A stretch of 64,000 nucleotides of DNA from Streptomyces sp. NBC_01142 (GCF_026341125.1 NZ_JAPEOR010000004.1:1-64000); one strand, 5' to 3'. Positions 1-7,176 are shown, numbered from the stretch's first letter. Made by a program: numbers and translations. The notes: a model not told the origin generated them from the letters alone.

Positions 1-108
1 CAGGAACACCAGACGGCTCCTGTGGGTCCCCAGGTCGAGCGCCCAGCACAGCGCGCCCAGAGCGAGGGCCGCGAACAGCAGGACATCAACCACGTTGTTC
101 CACGGCAT
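1..108 (-). CDS. Partial membrane protein, cut by the left window edge
   Basis: The minus strand reads from an ATG at 108 off the left edge: MPWNNVVDVLLFAALALG, continuing with hydrophobic residues and then THRSRLVFL. One transmembrane segment of about 18 residues is visible, with a short N-terminal segment before it. A GGGAG ribosome site lies about 10 nt upstream. An array promoter module precedes it at 181-211. The ORF is too short to appear in a 60-residue search because it is cut. Function unknown; it may be a small inner-membrane protein. Confidence 0.65.
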   Translation of the reverse strand, partial: MPWNNVVDVLLFAALALGALCWALDLGTHRSRLVFL

Positions 109-180
109 GACGAGTAACTCCCTTGGTGAGGCGGTGTGGTCGGCGGGTGCGAGCCGGTGTGGCTCGTGCCGGGTGAGCGC

Positions 181-211
181 ACTGTGCGGTGGCGGTCGGC
201 AAGCCGGTCAA
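181..211 (-). promoter_or_regulatory. Array promoter module for the gene at 1-108
   Basis: Boxes TTGACCGGCTTGCC and CACAGT sit in the standard 31-nt frame. It lies between the hairpin of the next gene and the start at 108. Confidence 0.6.
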
Positions 212-245
212 GGGGCGGCCGCCCCGGCCGGCCGCGGCCACGCGG

Positions 246-285
246 CGGCCCCGGCCCGCGCGCGGTGGTACGCGGGCCGGGGCCG
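246..285 (-). terminator. Hairpin terminator of the gene at 301-552
   Basis: Perfect 15-nt arms (CGGCCCCGGCCCGCG and its complement) around a 10-nt loop, starting 15 nt past the stop. No clear U tract, as is usual in Streptomyces. Confidence 0.7.
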
Positions 286-300
286 GGGCGGGGGGTGCTG

Positions 301-552
301 TCAGGCGAGGCGGGTGACGGTGATGTCGCCCGTACGGGCGGGGTCGGTGAGCAGGGCGCGGGTGGCGCCGGTCAGAGCTGGCAGGCAGGCAGGGCAGAAC
401 TCATGGCTGTCGTGGTCGTGCTCGCCCTGATCGTGATCGTCGGCGAGGTCCGCACAGGCGATGCAGTAGGTGTCAGGAGTGTCTTCAGAGCGCGGCATGA
501 GTCGGCCACCGCAGTGTGGGTTGCGGCACACGGATGCGAGGGGGGTGGGCAT
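301..552 (-). CDS. Small Cys-rich protein, likely zinc binding (83 aa)
   Basis: An 83-residue protein with Cys clusters at the N-terminus (CRNPHCGG), the middle (YCIACADL) and near residue 53 (FCPACLPAL), plus a His/Asp-rich stretch. This suggests one or two zinc sites. The last 15 residues, TDPARTGDITVTRLA, are almost the same as the end of the protein at 1785-2213, and the DNA is similar over about 50 nt. The two genes are otherwise unlike. It is a single-gene unit: module at 600-630, hairpin at 246-285. No named family recognised; a regulatory or DNA-binding role is only a guess. Confidence 0.75.
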   Translation of the reverse strand: MPTPLASVCRNPHCGGRLMPRSEDTPDTYCIACADLADDHDQGEHDHDSHEFCPACLPALTGATRALLTDPARTGDITVTRLA

Positions 553-599
553 GGTGTGGCTCCGTTCGGTCGTAGCCAGGTCGGTGACCCGGTGCGAAG

Positions 600-630
600 A
601 CCTTGTGGAGCCGAGCAGTTAGCCCCGCCA
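600..630 (-). promoter_or_regulatory. Array promoter module for 301-552
   Basis: Boxes TGGCGGGGCTAAC and CAAGGT in the standard frame; the first box is degenerate (TGGC). Confidence 0.5.
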
Positions 631-694
631 GCTTCGTCGGCAGTCGGCGCGGTGGGCGTGCGGCGCACCTCGGGCGCGGCGGCGGGCGTGCGAC

Positions 695-727
695 GGCCCC
701 GGCATCGCGGGACGCGACTCCGGGGCC
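695..727 (-). terminator. Hairpin terminator of 795-1556
   Basis: Arms GGCCCCGG and CCGGGGCC around a 17-nt loop, about 70 nt past the stop. Confidence 0.5.
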
Positions 728-794
728 CGAGGCGGGACGGGATTCCTTTCGGGTTGGACGATCCTCGTCGGACGCCGTGTCGGCGGGGTGTCTG

Positions 795-1556
795 TCAGGT
801 GAGGGCGGCGGCGGCCAGGATCAGCGAGTTGAGGGCGGCGAAGAGGTGCGCGTCACCGTGCCCGTATCCGGCCTTGAGGCCGTGGACGCGGACATTGGCC
901 AGGTGCGCCATGCCCTGAATGCTGTCGTCGTCGTCCATGTCGCCGTACTTCGTTTCCGCCGCGCCCATCACGGCGCCGATGAGGTCGGACAGGTCGGCAG
1001 CAGTGCGCATCTCCCACCGGTTCGGGATCGGGACGATCGTCCCGAAGGTGTCGGACACCCATGTGGCGAGCTGGACACGGATCGTCTCGATCAGCGATCT
1101 CTCGTCGATGGCGGAGCGGTCAGCGCCGAACGGGTCTAGGTCGAACCGGCCGTCGGACCCGTCCCGCACGTGGGCGCGGGCGACGATGAGGGAGTACAGC
1201 GCACCCAAGAGGTGGGCGTCACCACGGCCATGGTCGGCGTGCAGGCTGTCGCGGTGGGCCTTGAACAGGTGAGCGAGCGCCCACGGCGATGCGTCATCCT
1301 GCTCCGCACCCCGAAATCGGATGTGCCCGGTGATCTCGCCGAGAAGTCCCGCGGTGCGCTCGGTGGGCGCTGCGGCGAATGTCTCGGGGGTGGGGATGGT
1401 GATCCCGTACGCGCCGGGGACCCAGGTGCGAAGCTGCACCCGGATCGCCTCGGCAAGAGCGCCCGTGTCCAGGAGTGGCTTCGGGTGCGGGTAGAGGCTC
1501 GTTCCGGCGGCGACTGCGTCGGCGGTGTAGGTGGGGGTGCTGGTGGTCTCGGTCAT
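795..1556 (-). CDS. Protein made of two repeated domains (253 aa), function unknown
   Basis: The ATG at 1556 has AAGGA 8 nt upstream; longer upstream reading lacks coding character. The protein is an internal tandem duplication. Residues around 30-125 (ALAEAIRVQLRTWVPGAYG ... RGDAHLLGALYSLIVARA) match residues around 150-250 (SLIETIRVQLATWVSDTFG ... HGDAHLFAALNSLILAAA). Each copy ends in a helix with GDAHL. Copies are clearly diverged, so the duplication is old. No catalytic motif recognised. Single-gene unit of the array. Confidence 0.8.
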   Translation of the reverse strand: MTETTSTPTYTADAVAAGTSLYPHPKPLLDTGALAEAIRVQLRTWVPGAYGITIPTPETFAAAPTERTAGLLGEITGHIRFRGAEQDDASPWALAHLFKAHRDSLHADHGRGDAHLLGALYSLIVARAHVRDGSDGRFDLDPFGADRSAIDERSLIETIRVQLATWVSDTFGTIVPIPNRWEMRTAADLSDLIGAVMGAAETKYGDMDDDDSIQGMAHLANVRVHGLKAGYGHGDAHLFAALNSLILAAAALT

Positions 1557-1617
1557 CACATGGTCCTTGGCTCGGGGCGGCATCGCGGGTGGCGCGGCGT
1601 GCCGGTGGTGGGATGTG

Positions 1618-1648
1618 AGGCTCTTTACGGAAGGGCCAACCCGCGCAA
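1618..1648 (-). promoter_or_regulatory. Degenerate array promoter module for 795-1556
   Basis: TTGCGCGGGTTGG is good, but the -10 position reads GAGCCT, so this copy is weak or uses another -10. Confidence 0.4.
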
Positions 1649-1717
1649 CCCTTCGGCCCCGTGCCGGCCAGTCCCTGGGAGGTGGCGCAGCCGGGGGCGG
1701 AGGATGGCGGCGCGCCA

Positions 1718-1762
1718 CCGGCCCGCGTCCGGGAACGGTGGTGTTCCGGAGCACGGGGCCGG
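1718..1762 (-). terminator. Hairpin terminator of 1785-2213
   Basis: Imperfect long stem (GTTCC core, CCGGCCC outer arm) starting about 20 nt past the stop. Confidence 0.5.
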
Positions 1763-1784
1763 GCGCGGCGGGGGTTGCTGGGGG

Positions 1785-2213
1785 TCAGGCGAGGCGGCTG
1801 ATGGTGATGTCGCCCGTGCGGGTGGGGTCGGTGAACAGGGCGGTGGCGAGCGCCTTGGGGATGTCCGCCTCGGTGTTGAAGCCGGGGACGATCTGGACGG
1901 TGTGGCAGAGCACCTTTCCGACGTCCTGCTGGGCGAGGCCGGGGCCGGTGGCACGGAAGTACACGGTGTGGGTGTACGGGGCGCTGCTGTCGCGGGCGGG
2001 GAAGAGCGCGTAGCGGGCGCGGCCTGCCCAGTCGGCCAGGCGCAGCACCGTGTGGGAGGCGAGTGCGAAGTCGGCCCACGCGGCGCGGGCGACGGGGACG
2101 GTCGCGATGACGGTGGTGGTGTTGTGCCGGGTGGCGGTGGCGTCGGTGAACCCGGCGGTGGTGAGGCTCTTAAGGGCGGTCGCGCGCAGGGCATCGAGCT
2201 TGGTCACGGTCAC
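1785..2213 (-). CDS. Hypothetical protein sharing a C-terminal tail with 301-552 (142 aa)
   Basis: GTG start at 2213 (VTVTKLDALRATALKSL) with GGAG 7 nt upstream. A 142-residue soluble protein of mixed alpha/beta character without Cys clusters. Its end, TDPTRTGDITISRLA, is shared with the unrelated protein at 301-552, and the DNA around both stops is similar. I take this as exchange or duplication of a 3-prime end between array units. Function unknown. Confidence 0.75.
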   Translation of the reverse strand: MTVTKLDALRATALKSLTTAGFTDATATRHNTTTVIATVPVARAAWADFALASHTVLRLADWAGRARYALFPARDSSAPYTHTVYFRATGPGLAQQDVGKVLCHTVQIVPGFNTEADIPKALATALFTDPTRTGDITISRLA

Positions 2214-2294
2214 GGGGAGGCTCCACAGGTGGACGGATGCGGTGGGTCGGCCCGAAGGGGCGGGGGTGGTCACCGCCCCGGGGCCGATGTGGTG

Positions 2295-2325
2295 ACCATG
2301 GCCGGGTGCGGGGCAAGGACGGCAA
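2295..2325 (-). promoter_or_regulatory. Array promoter module for 1785-2213
   Basis: TTGCCGTCCTTGCC and CATGGT in the standard 31-nt frame. Confidence 0.6.
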
Positions 2326-2375
2326 CGGTGCCCGGGGCTCTCCCTGCCCGGCGGGGCGCGGCCGGTGAACGGGGC

Positions 2376-2415
2376 GGCCCCGGCGCCCGCGCGGTGGGGC
2401 GCGGGCGCCGGGGCC
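2376..2415 (-). terminator. Strong hairpin terminator with no intact gene before it
   Basis: Perfect 17-nt GC arms around a short loop. On the minus strand it would end a gene lying at about 2437-2530, where only a short open frame ending AHAETPADN is seen. That gene looks lost or reduced. Confidence 0.65.
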
Positions 2416-2484
2416 AGGGTTGGGGGTTGGGGTCTGTCAGTCAGTTGTCGGCGGGGGTTTCGGCGTGGGCGGCGCGGGGGGTGG

Positions 2485-2580
2485 GGCCGGTGGCTTCCCG
2501 GTGACGCGGCAGTGCTGTGGGAGCGGGGGGACGTGGGACGGCCCGCCCCTCCCGGGGGTTCCGGGGAGGGAGGCGGGCCG
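2485..2580. repeat. Direct repeat copy 1 (about 90 bp, with hairpin)
   Basis: The stretch from GGTGGCTTCCCGGTGACG through the hairpin at 2539-2580 recurs at 3282-3377 with a few substitutions and small indels. It covers the 3-prime flank of one array unit. Confidence 0.7.
2539..2580 (-). terminator. Hairpin terminator of 2728-3089
   Basis: CGGCCCGCC and GGCGGGCCG arms with a further inner CCC/GGG stem. Nearly the same hairpin occurs at 3333-3377. Confidence 0.6.
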
Positions 2581-2727
2581 TTGGTGCTCCCGCCGGCGCA
2601 GGGCGCGGCGTCACGCTTCGGGGGCGGTGCGGCGCACGGCCGCGTGAGGCGGCGAGGCGCGGGGGCGTACGCGGGCGGGGCGGCTGGGATGCCCGGCGGC
2701 CGGCGGCTGGGGGGTGCCTCGGCGAGG

Positions 2728-3089
2728 TCAGTCGCGGCGCAGTACGCGGCCCAGTAGGGACCGGAGCGAGCGGACACGGCCGCGCCGCTGGTACACCCGC
2801 ACCATCGCGGCGATGTCTGCCGGGTCCGGCGAGAGGCACCACGTCATCTTGATGACCAGGGCCTCGCGCCGCTCCTTCTGCGGCCGGTCCAGCACGAGGA
2901 TCGCCCCGCCCATGTCGGACTTCCACAGCATCCAGACATGATCAGTCTCGGAGCTGAGCTCGAACTCCCTGTGCGCAGTGCCGGGGGCAGGCCCATCAGT
3001 CGGGCGACCTCGTCAGCGAACGACTCGAAGGTGTACGGCGAGGGCATGGCGGCTGGCAAGTGGGACTGGAGCCAGGACGGCAAGGGCAT
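2728..3089 (-). pseudogene. Small gene with a probable frameshift near 2965
   Basis: The N-terminal part runs from an ATG at 3089 or 3047 (MPSPYTFESFADEVARLMGL PPALR). A second frame carries a convincing continuation, REFELSSETDHVWMLWKSD, then DRPQKERREALVIKMTWCL and a basic C-terminus ending at 2728. The switch falls at the run CTGCGCACAGGGAGTTCGAG. Joined, the product is about 120 residues of unknown function. If the shift is a read error it is intact; otherwise only the 67-residue C-terminal part from an ATG at 2931 could be made. GGAAGGA precedes the ATG at 3089 by about 12 nt. Confidence 0.55.
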
Positions 3090-3201
3090 GAGACTGCGGG
3101 TCCTTCCTGTAGGCGACGAACAGCCCATACGTGGGTGGTGGGTTCGCCGTCGGGTGTCGAGTGGTGCCGGGCGCGGGGCGCGGCGGGCCACATGGTCGGG
3201 G

Positions 3202-3232
3202 GCTCGGGGGCTCGGGGGGGTTAGGCCGGCAA
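3202..3232 (-). promoter_or_regulatory. Degenerate array promoter module for 2728-3089
   Basis: TTGCCGGCCTAACC is clear; the -10 position is poor (CCGAGC). A CATGTG lies about 10 nt further downstream. Confidence 0.4.
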
Positions 3233-3281
3233 GGGGCGACCGGAGAGCGTGACCGCTCCGATGAGGGTGGGGCGGGGGTGG

Positions 3282-3377
3282 CGTGCCGGTGGCTTCCCGG
3301 TGACGCGGCAGGCAGTGGGAGCGGGGACGCGGGACGGCCCGCCCCTCTCCGGGGGTTCCGGGGAGGGGCGGGCCGTC
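3282..3377. repeat. Direct repeat copy 2 (about 90 bp, with hairpin)
   Basis: Second copy of the 2485-2580 stretch, placed between the module at 3202-3232 and the stop at 3391. Confidence 0.7.
3333..3377 (-). terminator. Hairpin terminator of 3391-3639
   Basis: Arms GACGGCCCGCCCCTC and GAGGGGCGGGCCGTC (15 nt, perfect), 14 nt past the stop. Confidence 0.75.
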
Positions 3378-3390
3378 GGGGGCGTGTCCG

Positions 3391-3639
3391 TCAGGCGAGA
3401 GCGAGGGGCTTGTCCGGGGAGTTGCTTTCCCATGCGTGGGTGATGTCTTCGCCGTCGCGGAGGATCTCGATGGAGTAGCCGTAGGGGTGCAGGGCCCCGG
3501 AGTCGCGGGCGTTCTCCTCGCCGTGCTCGGCGATGTCCCGTACTGCGGCCTGGGTCATGGTGGCGTAGGCGCTTTCGTACGTGGCGTACGTTTCGATGCT
3601 GCCTTCTTCAGCCACCATGCGGAACTCGGTTGTATTCAT
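3391..3639 (-). CDS. Small acidic hypothetical protein (82 aa)
   Basis: ATG at 3639 with AGGAGAG about 10 nt upstream. An 82-residue acidic protein (MNTTEFRMVAEEGSIETYAT ... SIEILRDGEDITHAWESN). The pattern of short strands suggests a small beta-rich fold, but no family was recognised. Intact single-gene unit with module at 3776-3806 and hairpin at 3333-3377. Confidence 0.8.
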   Translation of the reverse strand: MNTTEFRMVAEEGSIETYATYESAYATMTQAAVRDIAEHGEENARDSGALHPYGYSIEILRDGEDITHAWESNSPDKPLALA

Positions 3640-3775
3640 GGTCAGTTCACTCTCCTGTCGGTCACGGCATGCCGGGGTATGCCAGGCGCGAAGCCCGAGG
3701 GGCGCGAAGCCCGAGGGGGCGGGAGGCCCGAGGGGGCGGGGCGGGGTCAGCGCACCCCCCGGGGCCGGTGCGCTG

Positions 3776-3806
3776 ACCATGACCGGGAGCGAACCAACCA
3801 CCACAA
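3776..3806 (-). promoter_or_regulatory. Array promoter module for 3391-3639
   Basis: TTGTGGTGGTTGG and CATGGT in the standard frame. Confidence 0.55.
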
Positions 3807-3866
3807 CCACGACCGGCCGGGGGGCGCACGGGGCGGCGCGGGGCCGGCAGGGCGGGGGGCGGGGCA

Positions 3867-3907
3867 GGGCCCGGCGCCCACACGGAGGGGCACCGGGAGC
3901 CGGGGCC
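3867..3907 (-). terminator. Hairpin terminator of 3919-4389
   Basis: Imperfect stem of GGGCCCGGCGCC with GGAGCCGGGGCC, 12 nt past the stop. Confidence 0.5.
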
Positions 3908-3918
3908 TAAGAACGGGG

Positions 3919-4389
3919 TCAATCGTGGTTGCAGGGGGCCACACGGATACCGTCGCGGCGCACCGTCACGGCGGTCGGGTCACCGAAAGCCTGCCGCAGC
4001 ACGTCGTCGAAACCGCCTTCCTCCAAGGCATGATGGAGCGCCATGACGCGCTCGAAGCGGTCGCGGTCCGGGCCCCGATAGTGCTCACGATTCGGGCCGT
4101 AGGTGTCGCCCAGACTCGGACAGCCATCCATCAGCCACAGATCGCGCTCCGTCGCGGCGGGTGGCTCCTCGACGGGGCGCACCCAGATGTAGCGGACGCC
4201 GAAGGAACCCGGGTCGTACGGCGTGTACTGCTGCCACCCGAACTCGACGACGGTTGGATCGTTCAGCACCCCCTCGAACAGTGGGCGCAGCTCCTCGACG
4301 GAGCGTTGCCGGGTGCCGTACTCGGCAATGCCCTCGACCGGTAGTCCGAGGAAGGGCGTGTAGGGGGCACGTGCGTCAGGAAAGTGCAT
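3919..4389 (-). CDS. Hypothetical protein (156 aa)
   Basis: ATG at 4389 (MHFPDARAPYTPFLGLPVEG). The same frame stays open much further upstream, but that part crosses a promoter module, a hairpin and another gene, so it is not coding. Features seen: an acidic middle, a WLMDGCPSLGDTYG stretch and a C-terminal RRDGIRVAPCNHD. No family recognised. Single-gene unit of the array. Confidence 0.75.
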   Translation of the reverse strand: MHFPDARAPYTPFLGLPVEGIAEYGTRQRSVEELRPLFEGVLNDPTVVEFGWQQYTPYDPGSFGVRYIWVRPVEEPPAATERDLWLMDGCPSLGDTYGPNREHYRGPDRDRFERVMALHHALEEGGFDDVLRQAFGDPTAVTVRRDGIRVAPCNHD

Positions 4390-4453
4390 GATTCTCCACG
4401 GGGTGAGCGGGGCGAGGGACGGCCCGAGAGGGCTCCCCCGGGCCGGTGTGCCG

Positions 4454-4484
4454 ACCATGACCGGGCGGCGGGCAAGCAGCGCAA
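4454..4484 (-). promoter_or_regulatory. Array promoter module for 3919-4389
   Basis: TTGCGCTGCTTGCC and CATGGT in the exact 31-nt frame. Confidence 0.65.
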
Positions 4485-4537
4485 CCCCCGCAGGAGGCGG
4501 CTTCCCGGCGCCCGTCAGCGGGCGGGCGGGCGCGAAC

Positions 4538-4570
4538 CCCCCTGGCGCGCGGTGGGCGCGTGCCAGGGGG
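4538..4570 (-). terminator. Hairpin terminator of 4577-4750
   Basis: CCCCCTGGC and GCCAGGGGG arms starting 6 nt past the stop. Confidence 0.65.
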
Positions 4571-4576
4571 CGGGGG

Positions 4577-4750
4577 CTACAGGGTCTTGGGATTCTGCTC
4601 GCCGGGACAGGGGTGGGCCTCGGCAGCTTCGCGGACGGTCGGTCGCGTCTTGTGCCGACGGGTTGGGATGAGTCCAGCCCGTTCAGCGAGGCGTCGTTCT
4701 GCGGCGCGGTCGGAAGCGTCCAGCTCGATGTCGTCGTCGTGATCGGCCAC
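4577..4750 (-). CDS. 57-aa protein with a conserved AER-AGLIP motif
   Basis: GTG at 4750 with GAAGGA 8 nt upstream, ending TAG at 4577 just before a hairpin. The product is 57 residues: VADHDDDIELDASDRAAERR, then LAERAGLIPTRRHK and a Pro/Cys tail. The segment DRAAERRLAERAGLIPTRRH resembles DREAVRRLAERAGLIPARKK in the larger protein at 35542-36027, so it may be a minimal or shortened member of that family. No promoter module was found between it and the gene at 4878-5180, so it may be read through from there. Confidence 0.65.
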   Translation of the reverse strand: MADHDDDIELDASDRAAERRLAERAGLIPTRRHKTRPTVREAAEAHPCPGEQNPKTL

Positions 4751-4844
4751 GGGGGCAGGTTCCTTCGGTGGCAGGGATAGCGCCGGTCGGCGCGAAGGGA
4801 GTTACGGCCGGGGCGGCGGGAGCACGGCGACGCGAATGCGGCTG

Positions 4845-4868
4845 CTCCCGGGCCGCCGGGCCCGGGAG
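4845..4868 (-). terminator. Hairpin terminator of 4878-5180
   Basis: Arms CTCCCGGGCC and GGCCCGGGAG with a 4-nt loop, 9 nt past the stop. Confidence 0.65.
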
Positions 4869-4877
4869 TGGAAGGCG

Positions 4878-5180
4878 TCAGGCGTCGTCCTCGTTGTGGC
4901 CGAGCATCGGGAGGTCGGGGCGCAGCTCGCGCAGGCGGGCGTCGGACACGGCGCGGGAGCGGCTGGCGATGTTCACAAAGCGGGCTCCGCAGCCGCCGCC
5001 GGGCTCCGGCTGAAATCCGGAGATGTCGGTGTGGCGGTGCATGCCGTGCAGGAGGGTCGGCTTCTGGCAGTTCCCGCACCGGGACTCGAAGTTGTCGACG
5101 AACAGGGTCGCGGTCACCTCGGCTGCCGACAGGGCGGGGGCGGGCTTGTCGGCGGGTTCAAGGGGTTCGGTGTGCAGCAT
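4878..5180 (-). CDS. Putative zinc-binding protein (100 aa)
   Basis: ATG at 5180 with AGGAG 9 nt upstream. The middle carries CGNCQKPTLLHGMHRH and then GGGCGARF, a likely zinc site of two Cys, His residues and a third Cys. The C-terminus is LRPDLPMLGHNEDDA. No catalytic motif. Function unknown; a small nucleic-acid or protein adaptor is possible. Confidence 0.75.
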   Translation of the reverse strand: MLHTEPLEPADKPAPALSAAEVTATLFVDNFESRCGNCQKPTLLHGMHRHTDISGFQPEPGGGCGARFVNIASRSRAVSDARLRELRPDLPMLGHNEDDA

Positions 5181-5246
5181 GGCAAAGGGCTCCTCGTGCG
5201 GCAGGGGCGTCGGGATGCGACGGCCCGTGGCTGGCTGACGGGGAGC

Positions 5247-5277
5247 ACCCTGCGGCCGGACAGCGTTAGCCCAGCAA
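5247..5277 (-). promoter_or_regulatory. Array promoter module for 4878-5180
   Basis: TTGCTGGGCTAACG and CAGGGT in the standard frame. Confidence 0.6.
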
Positions 5278-5411
5278 CACACCACAGGCGCGCGGGCCGG
5301 AGGCGGTGACGTGTCCTGGAGACGGCCCGCCCGCTTGGTCGGCCACGCGGCGGAAGGTGTCGCACGCAGGACACGGCGGTGCAGTGCGGTGCGCAGCCCT
5401 GGAACGGCAGG

Positions 5412-5446
5412 CGGCCCCGTCTGCCCAGGCGGGGCAGACGGGGCCG
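5412..5446 (-). terminator. Hairpin terminator of the 5463 gene
   Basis: Perfect 15-nt arms (CGGCCCCGTCTGCCC) with a 5-nt loop, 16 nt past the stop. Confidence 0.75.
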
Positions 5447-5462
5447 TAGAGGCGAGCGGACG

Positions 5463-5623
5463 TTACTGGGGAGCCTTGCCGTGCCGGTCAGCGAGGTCAA
5501 CGACCCAGGCGGCGAACGCGGTCACGTCCTTGTCCAGGTCACCGCTGCCAAAAACGCGGGTCTCTGCCCGCGCGGCCTCACAGTGACCGCTGATCTGGCC
5601 GTGCTCACTGAGGAGGTGGGCAT
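5463..5623 (-). pseudogene. Small gene with probable frameshift near its start
   Basis: The best-placed start is an ATG at 5623, preceded by GGAAGGA, but its frame ends after 33 residues. The convincing coding frame is the next one: HAHLLSEHGQISGHCEAARA ... DVTAFAAWVVDLADRHGKAPQ, stopping at 5463, with no start codon of its own near the ribosome site. The span from ATG to stop is not a multiple of three, so one base seems gained or lost in the first codons. Corrected, the product is about 53 residues. The EHGQI motif also occurs in the upstream neighbour at 5794-6435. Confidence 0.5.
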
Positions 5624-5663
5624 GGTCGTGGGGTCCTTCCGTCGTGTGGAGGGGTGCGGCGGG

Positions 5664-5695
5664 ACCATGCGCAGGAGCGGGGGTAAGGCCGGCAA
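5664..5695 (-). promoter_or_regulatory. Array promoter module for the 5463 gene
   Basis: TTGCCGGCCTTACC and CATGGT, with one extra base in the spacer (32 nt). Confidence 0.55.
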
Positions 5696-5744
5696 GCGTG
5701 ACGGCACCGGGGCACGGGCCGGGACGCGGAGCGAACGGCAAGCA

Positions 5745-5772
5745 GCCCCGCCTGCGGGGGTGCAGGACGGGG
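5745..5772 (-). terminator. Hairpin terminator of 5794-6435
   Basis: GCCCCGCCTGC pairs with TGCAGGACGGGGC around GGGGG, about 20 nt past the stop. Confidence 0.55.
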
Positions 5773-5793
5773 CCGGAAGCCGGGGCGGGGTGG

Positions 5794-6435
5794 TCAGCTG
5801 TGGTGGCGGGCGACGTGCTCGTCGCGCAGTGAGCGGGCCAGGTTCTCGTCCGGGATGAAGACAATCTGGCCGTGCTCGGTGCAGTGGGCGGCGTAGTCGG
5901 TCAGCTGGCCGCTGCGGATGGGCGTGAGCGGGCCGACCGCCGGATGCTCGGGCACGGGCACGGGTGCGGGTGCGGGTGCGGGTGACGGGGCAGGCGCGGG
6001 ACGCGGGGCGGTGTCGCGGTAGCAGGTGCAGGAGCGTCGGCGGTGGGCTTCGACGGCCTGGTCGTTGCTGCTGTCGGGGACCTGATGGTGGTCACCGTGG
6101 AGGTCGAACACGACATGGCCGCGGTCGTCGGCGGGGTTGGCGGGGCAGCCGTCGCCCTGCCATCGCAACTGCGCGGTGAGAGTGACCTGGTGGCATCGAG
6201 CGAACTCTTCGATGGCCGCGAAGTCCTCGTGCCAGGGCCACGACTTGGCCCAGTCGGCGGTCTCCTCGTCCACCTGGAAACCGGTGACGTGACGGCCGGT
6301 CGGCGTGCCCTCGGCTTGCTCGAACACCGGGGTGAAGAAGCGGGCGAGATCGGAGAGGCGGTCTTCGTCGGGCCGGGCCAGGCTCACAGGCCGGTCGAAG
6401 GTGAGGCAGCCCTCGTAGTACAGCTCGTATCCCAC
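5794..6435 (-). CDS. Hypothetical protein with a Pro-Ala linker (213 aa)
   Basis: GTG start at 6435 with AAGGAG 9 nt upstream (VGYELYYEGCLTFDRPVSLA). Residues about 1-130 form a globular region with WPWHEDFAAIEEFARCHQ. A CTC stretch follows, then a PAPAPSPAPAPAPVPVP linker around residue 150, and a C-terminal domain with CTEHGQIVFIPDENLARSLR. The linker implies two separate domains. No family recognised. Single-gene unit. Confidence 0.75.
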   Translation of the reverse strand: MGYELYYEGCLTFDRPVSLARPDEDRLSDLARFFTPVFEQAEGTPTGRHVTGFQVDEETADWAKSWPWHEDFAAIEEFARCHQVTLTAQLRWQGDGCPANPADDRGHVVFDLHGDHHQVPDSSNDQAVEAHRRRSCTCYRDTAPRPAPAPSPAPAPAPVPVPEHPAVGPLTPIRSGQLTDYAAHCTEHGQIVFIPDENLARSLRDEHVARHHS

Positions 6436-6473
6436 AGCGGGTCTCCTTGGCTGGTGCTGTTCGGGTGCCGTGG

Positions 6474-6504
6474 AGGTTGGAGCGGGAGGGAGCAAGCCGG
6501 GCAA
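6474..6504 (-). promoter_or_regulatory. Array promoter module for 5794-6435
   Basis: TTGCCCGGCTTGCT is clear; the -10 position is weak (CAACCT), with CACGGC a few bases downstream. Confidence 0.45.
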
Positions 6505-6589
6505 GATCTCGCGGCTCCTGCCCTGCGCTGCCGGGTGAGGTGTGCGGGGGCGGCGGCCCGTCCGAAGGGGGCGGGGGCAGGGCAGCGCG

Positions 6590-6619
6590 AAGGCCCACCC
6601 CGTCGACAGGGTGGGCCTT
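6590..6619 (-). terminator. Hairpin terminator of 6647-6952
   Basis: AAGGCCCACCC and GGGTGGGCCTT arms around 8 nt. Confidence 0.7.
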
Positions 6620-6646
6620 GTGCGCGTAAGCGTGGTGGGCGGGAGG

Positions 6647-6952
6647 TCAGTCGGCGGTCGGGGCGGGGTTGTTGCCGTGGCGGTCGCCTCGGAGGATGTC
6701 GCCCTCGATGTAGGTGATCATCGATCCGTCGGGGGCGCGCATCGTGTAGTAGAGCGAGGACTCCGCCCAGACCAGTTGCCAGCCTGCGGTGTGCAGGGCG
6801 TCACTGACGGTCTCGTCTCCGCCGGAGCCTGCGAAGAACCCGCGGTCCGGGCCGTGGTCGGTGGCCAGGGTGCGCAGGACGTCGTCCGCGGTCTTAGCGG
6901 TGCGCAGCTCCTGGAGCTGTTCGGCGATCACTGCCCAGAAGGTGTCGAGCAT
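6647..6952 (-). CDS. Hypothetical protein, paralogue of 14778-15113 (101 aa)
   Basis: ATG at 6952 with GAGGAG upstream. The protein starts MLDTFWAVIAEQLQELRTA and contains FFAGSGGDETVS and WAESSLYYTMRAPDGSM. The protein at 14778-15113 matches it over nearly the whole length (MPDPFWTVIAEQ, the same FFAGSGGDETVS and SLYYTMRAPDGSM) apart from a short insertion. No enzyme signature is obvious; the Gly-rich loop may be structural. Confidence 0.8.
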   Translation of the reverse strand: MLDTFWAVIAEQLQELRTAKTADDVLRTLATDHGPDRGFFAGSGGDETVSDALHTAGWQLVWAESSLYYTMRAPDGSMITYIEGDILRGDRHGNNPAPTAD

Positions 6953-7058
6953 GATGCGTCTCCTCGTTCGTGGAAAGGGTGGGCCGGTGCGGTACGTCGT
7001 CGCTCGGCCCGAGGCGGCGGGAGGGGTGGGCGCCGCCCCGGCCGGGCCGGTGCTTCGT

Positions 7059-7089
7059 ACCGTGGCCCGGCGGCGGCCAAGACCCGCAA
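7059..7089 (-). promoter_or_regulatory. Array promoter module for 6647-6952
   Basis: TTGCGGGTCTTGGC and CACGGT, exact 31-nt frame. Confidence 0.65.
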
Positions 7090-7097
7090 GCTGCCGC

Positions 7098-7133
7098 CTG
7101 CCGCACCCGCCGGCAGATCGGCAGATGCGGCAG
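7098..7133 (-). terminator. Possible hairpin terminator of 7177-7461
   Basis: CTGCCGCA pairs with TGCGGCAG across a 20-nt loop; weaker than most hairpins here. Confidence 0.35.
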
Positions 7134-7176
7134 GGGCGCGGGGCGCCGGGCGGGGGCCGAGGGAGGGGGCAGCGGG

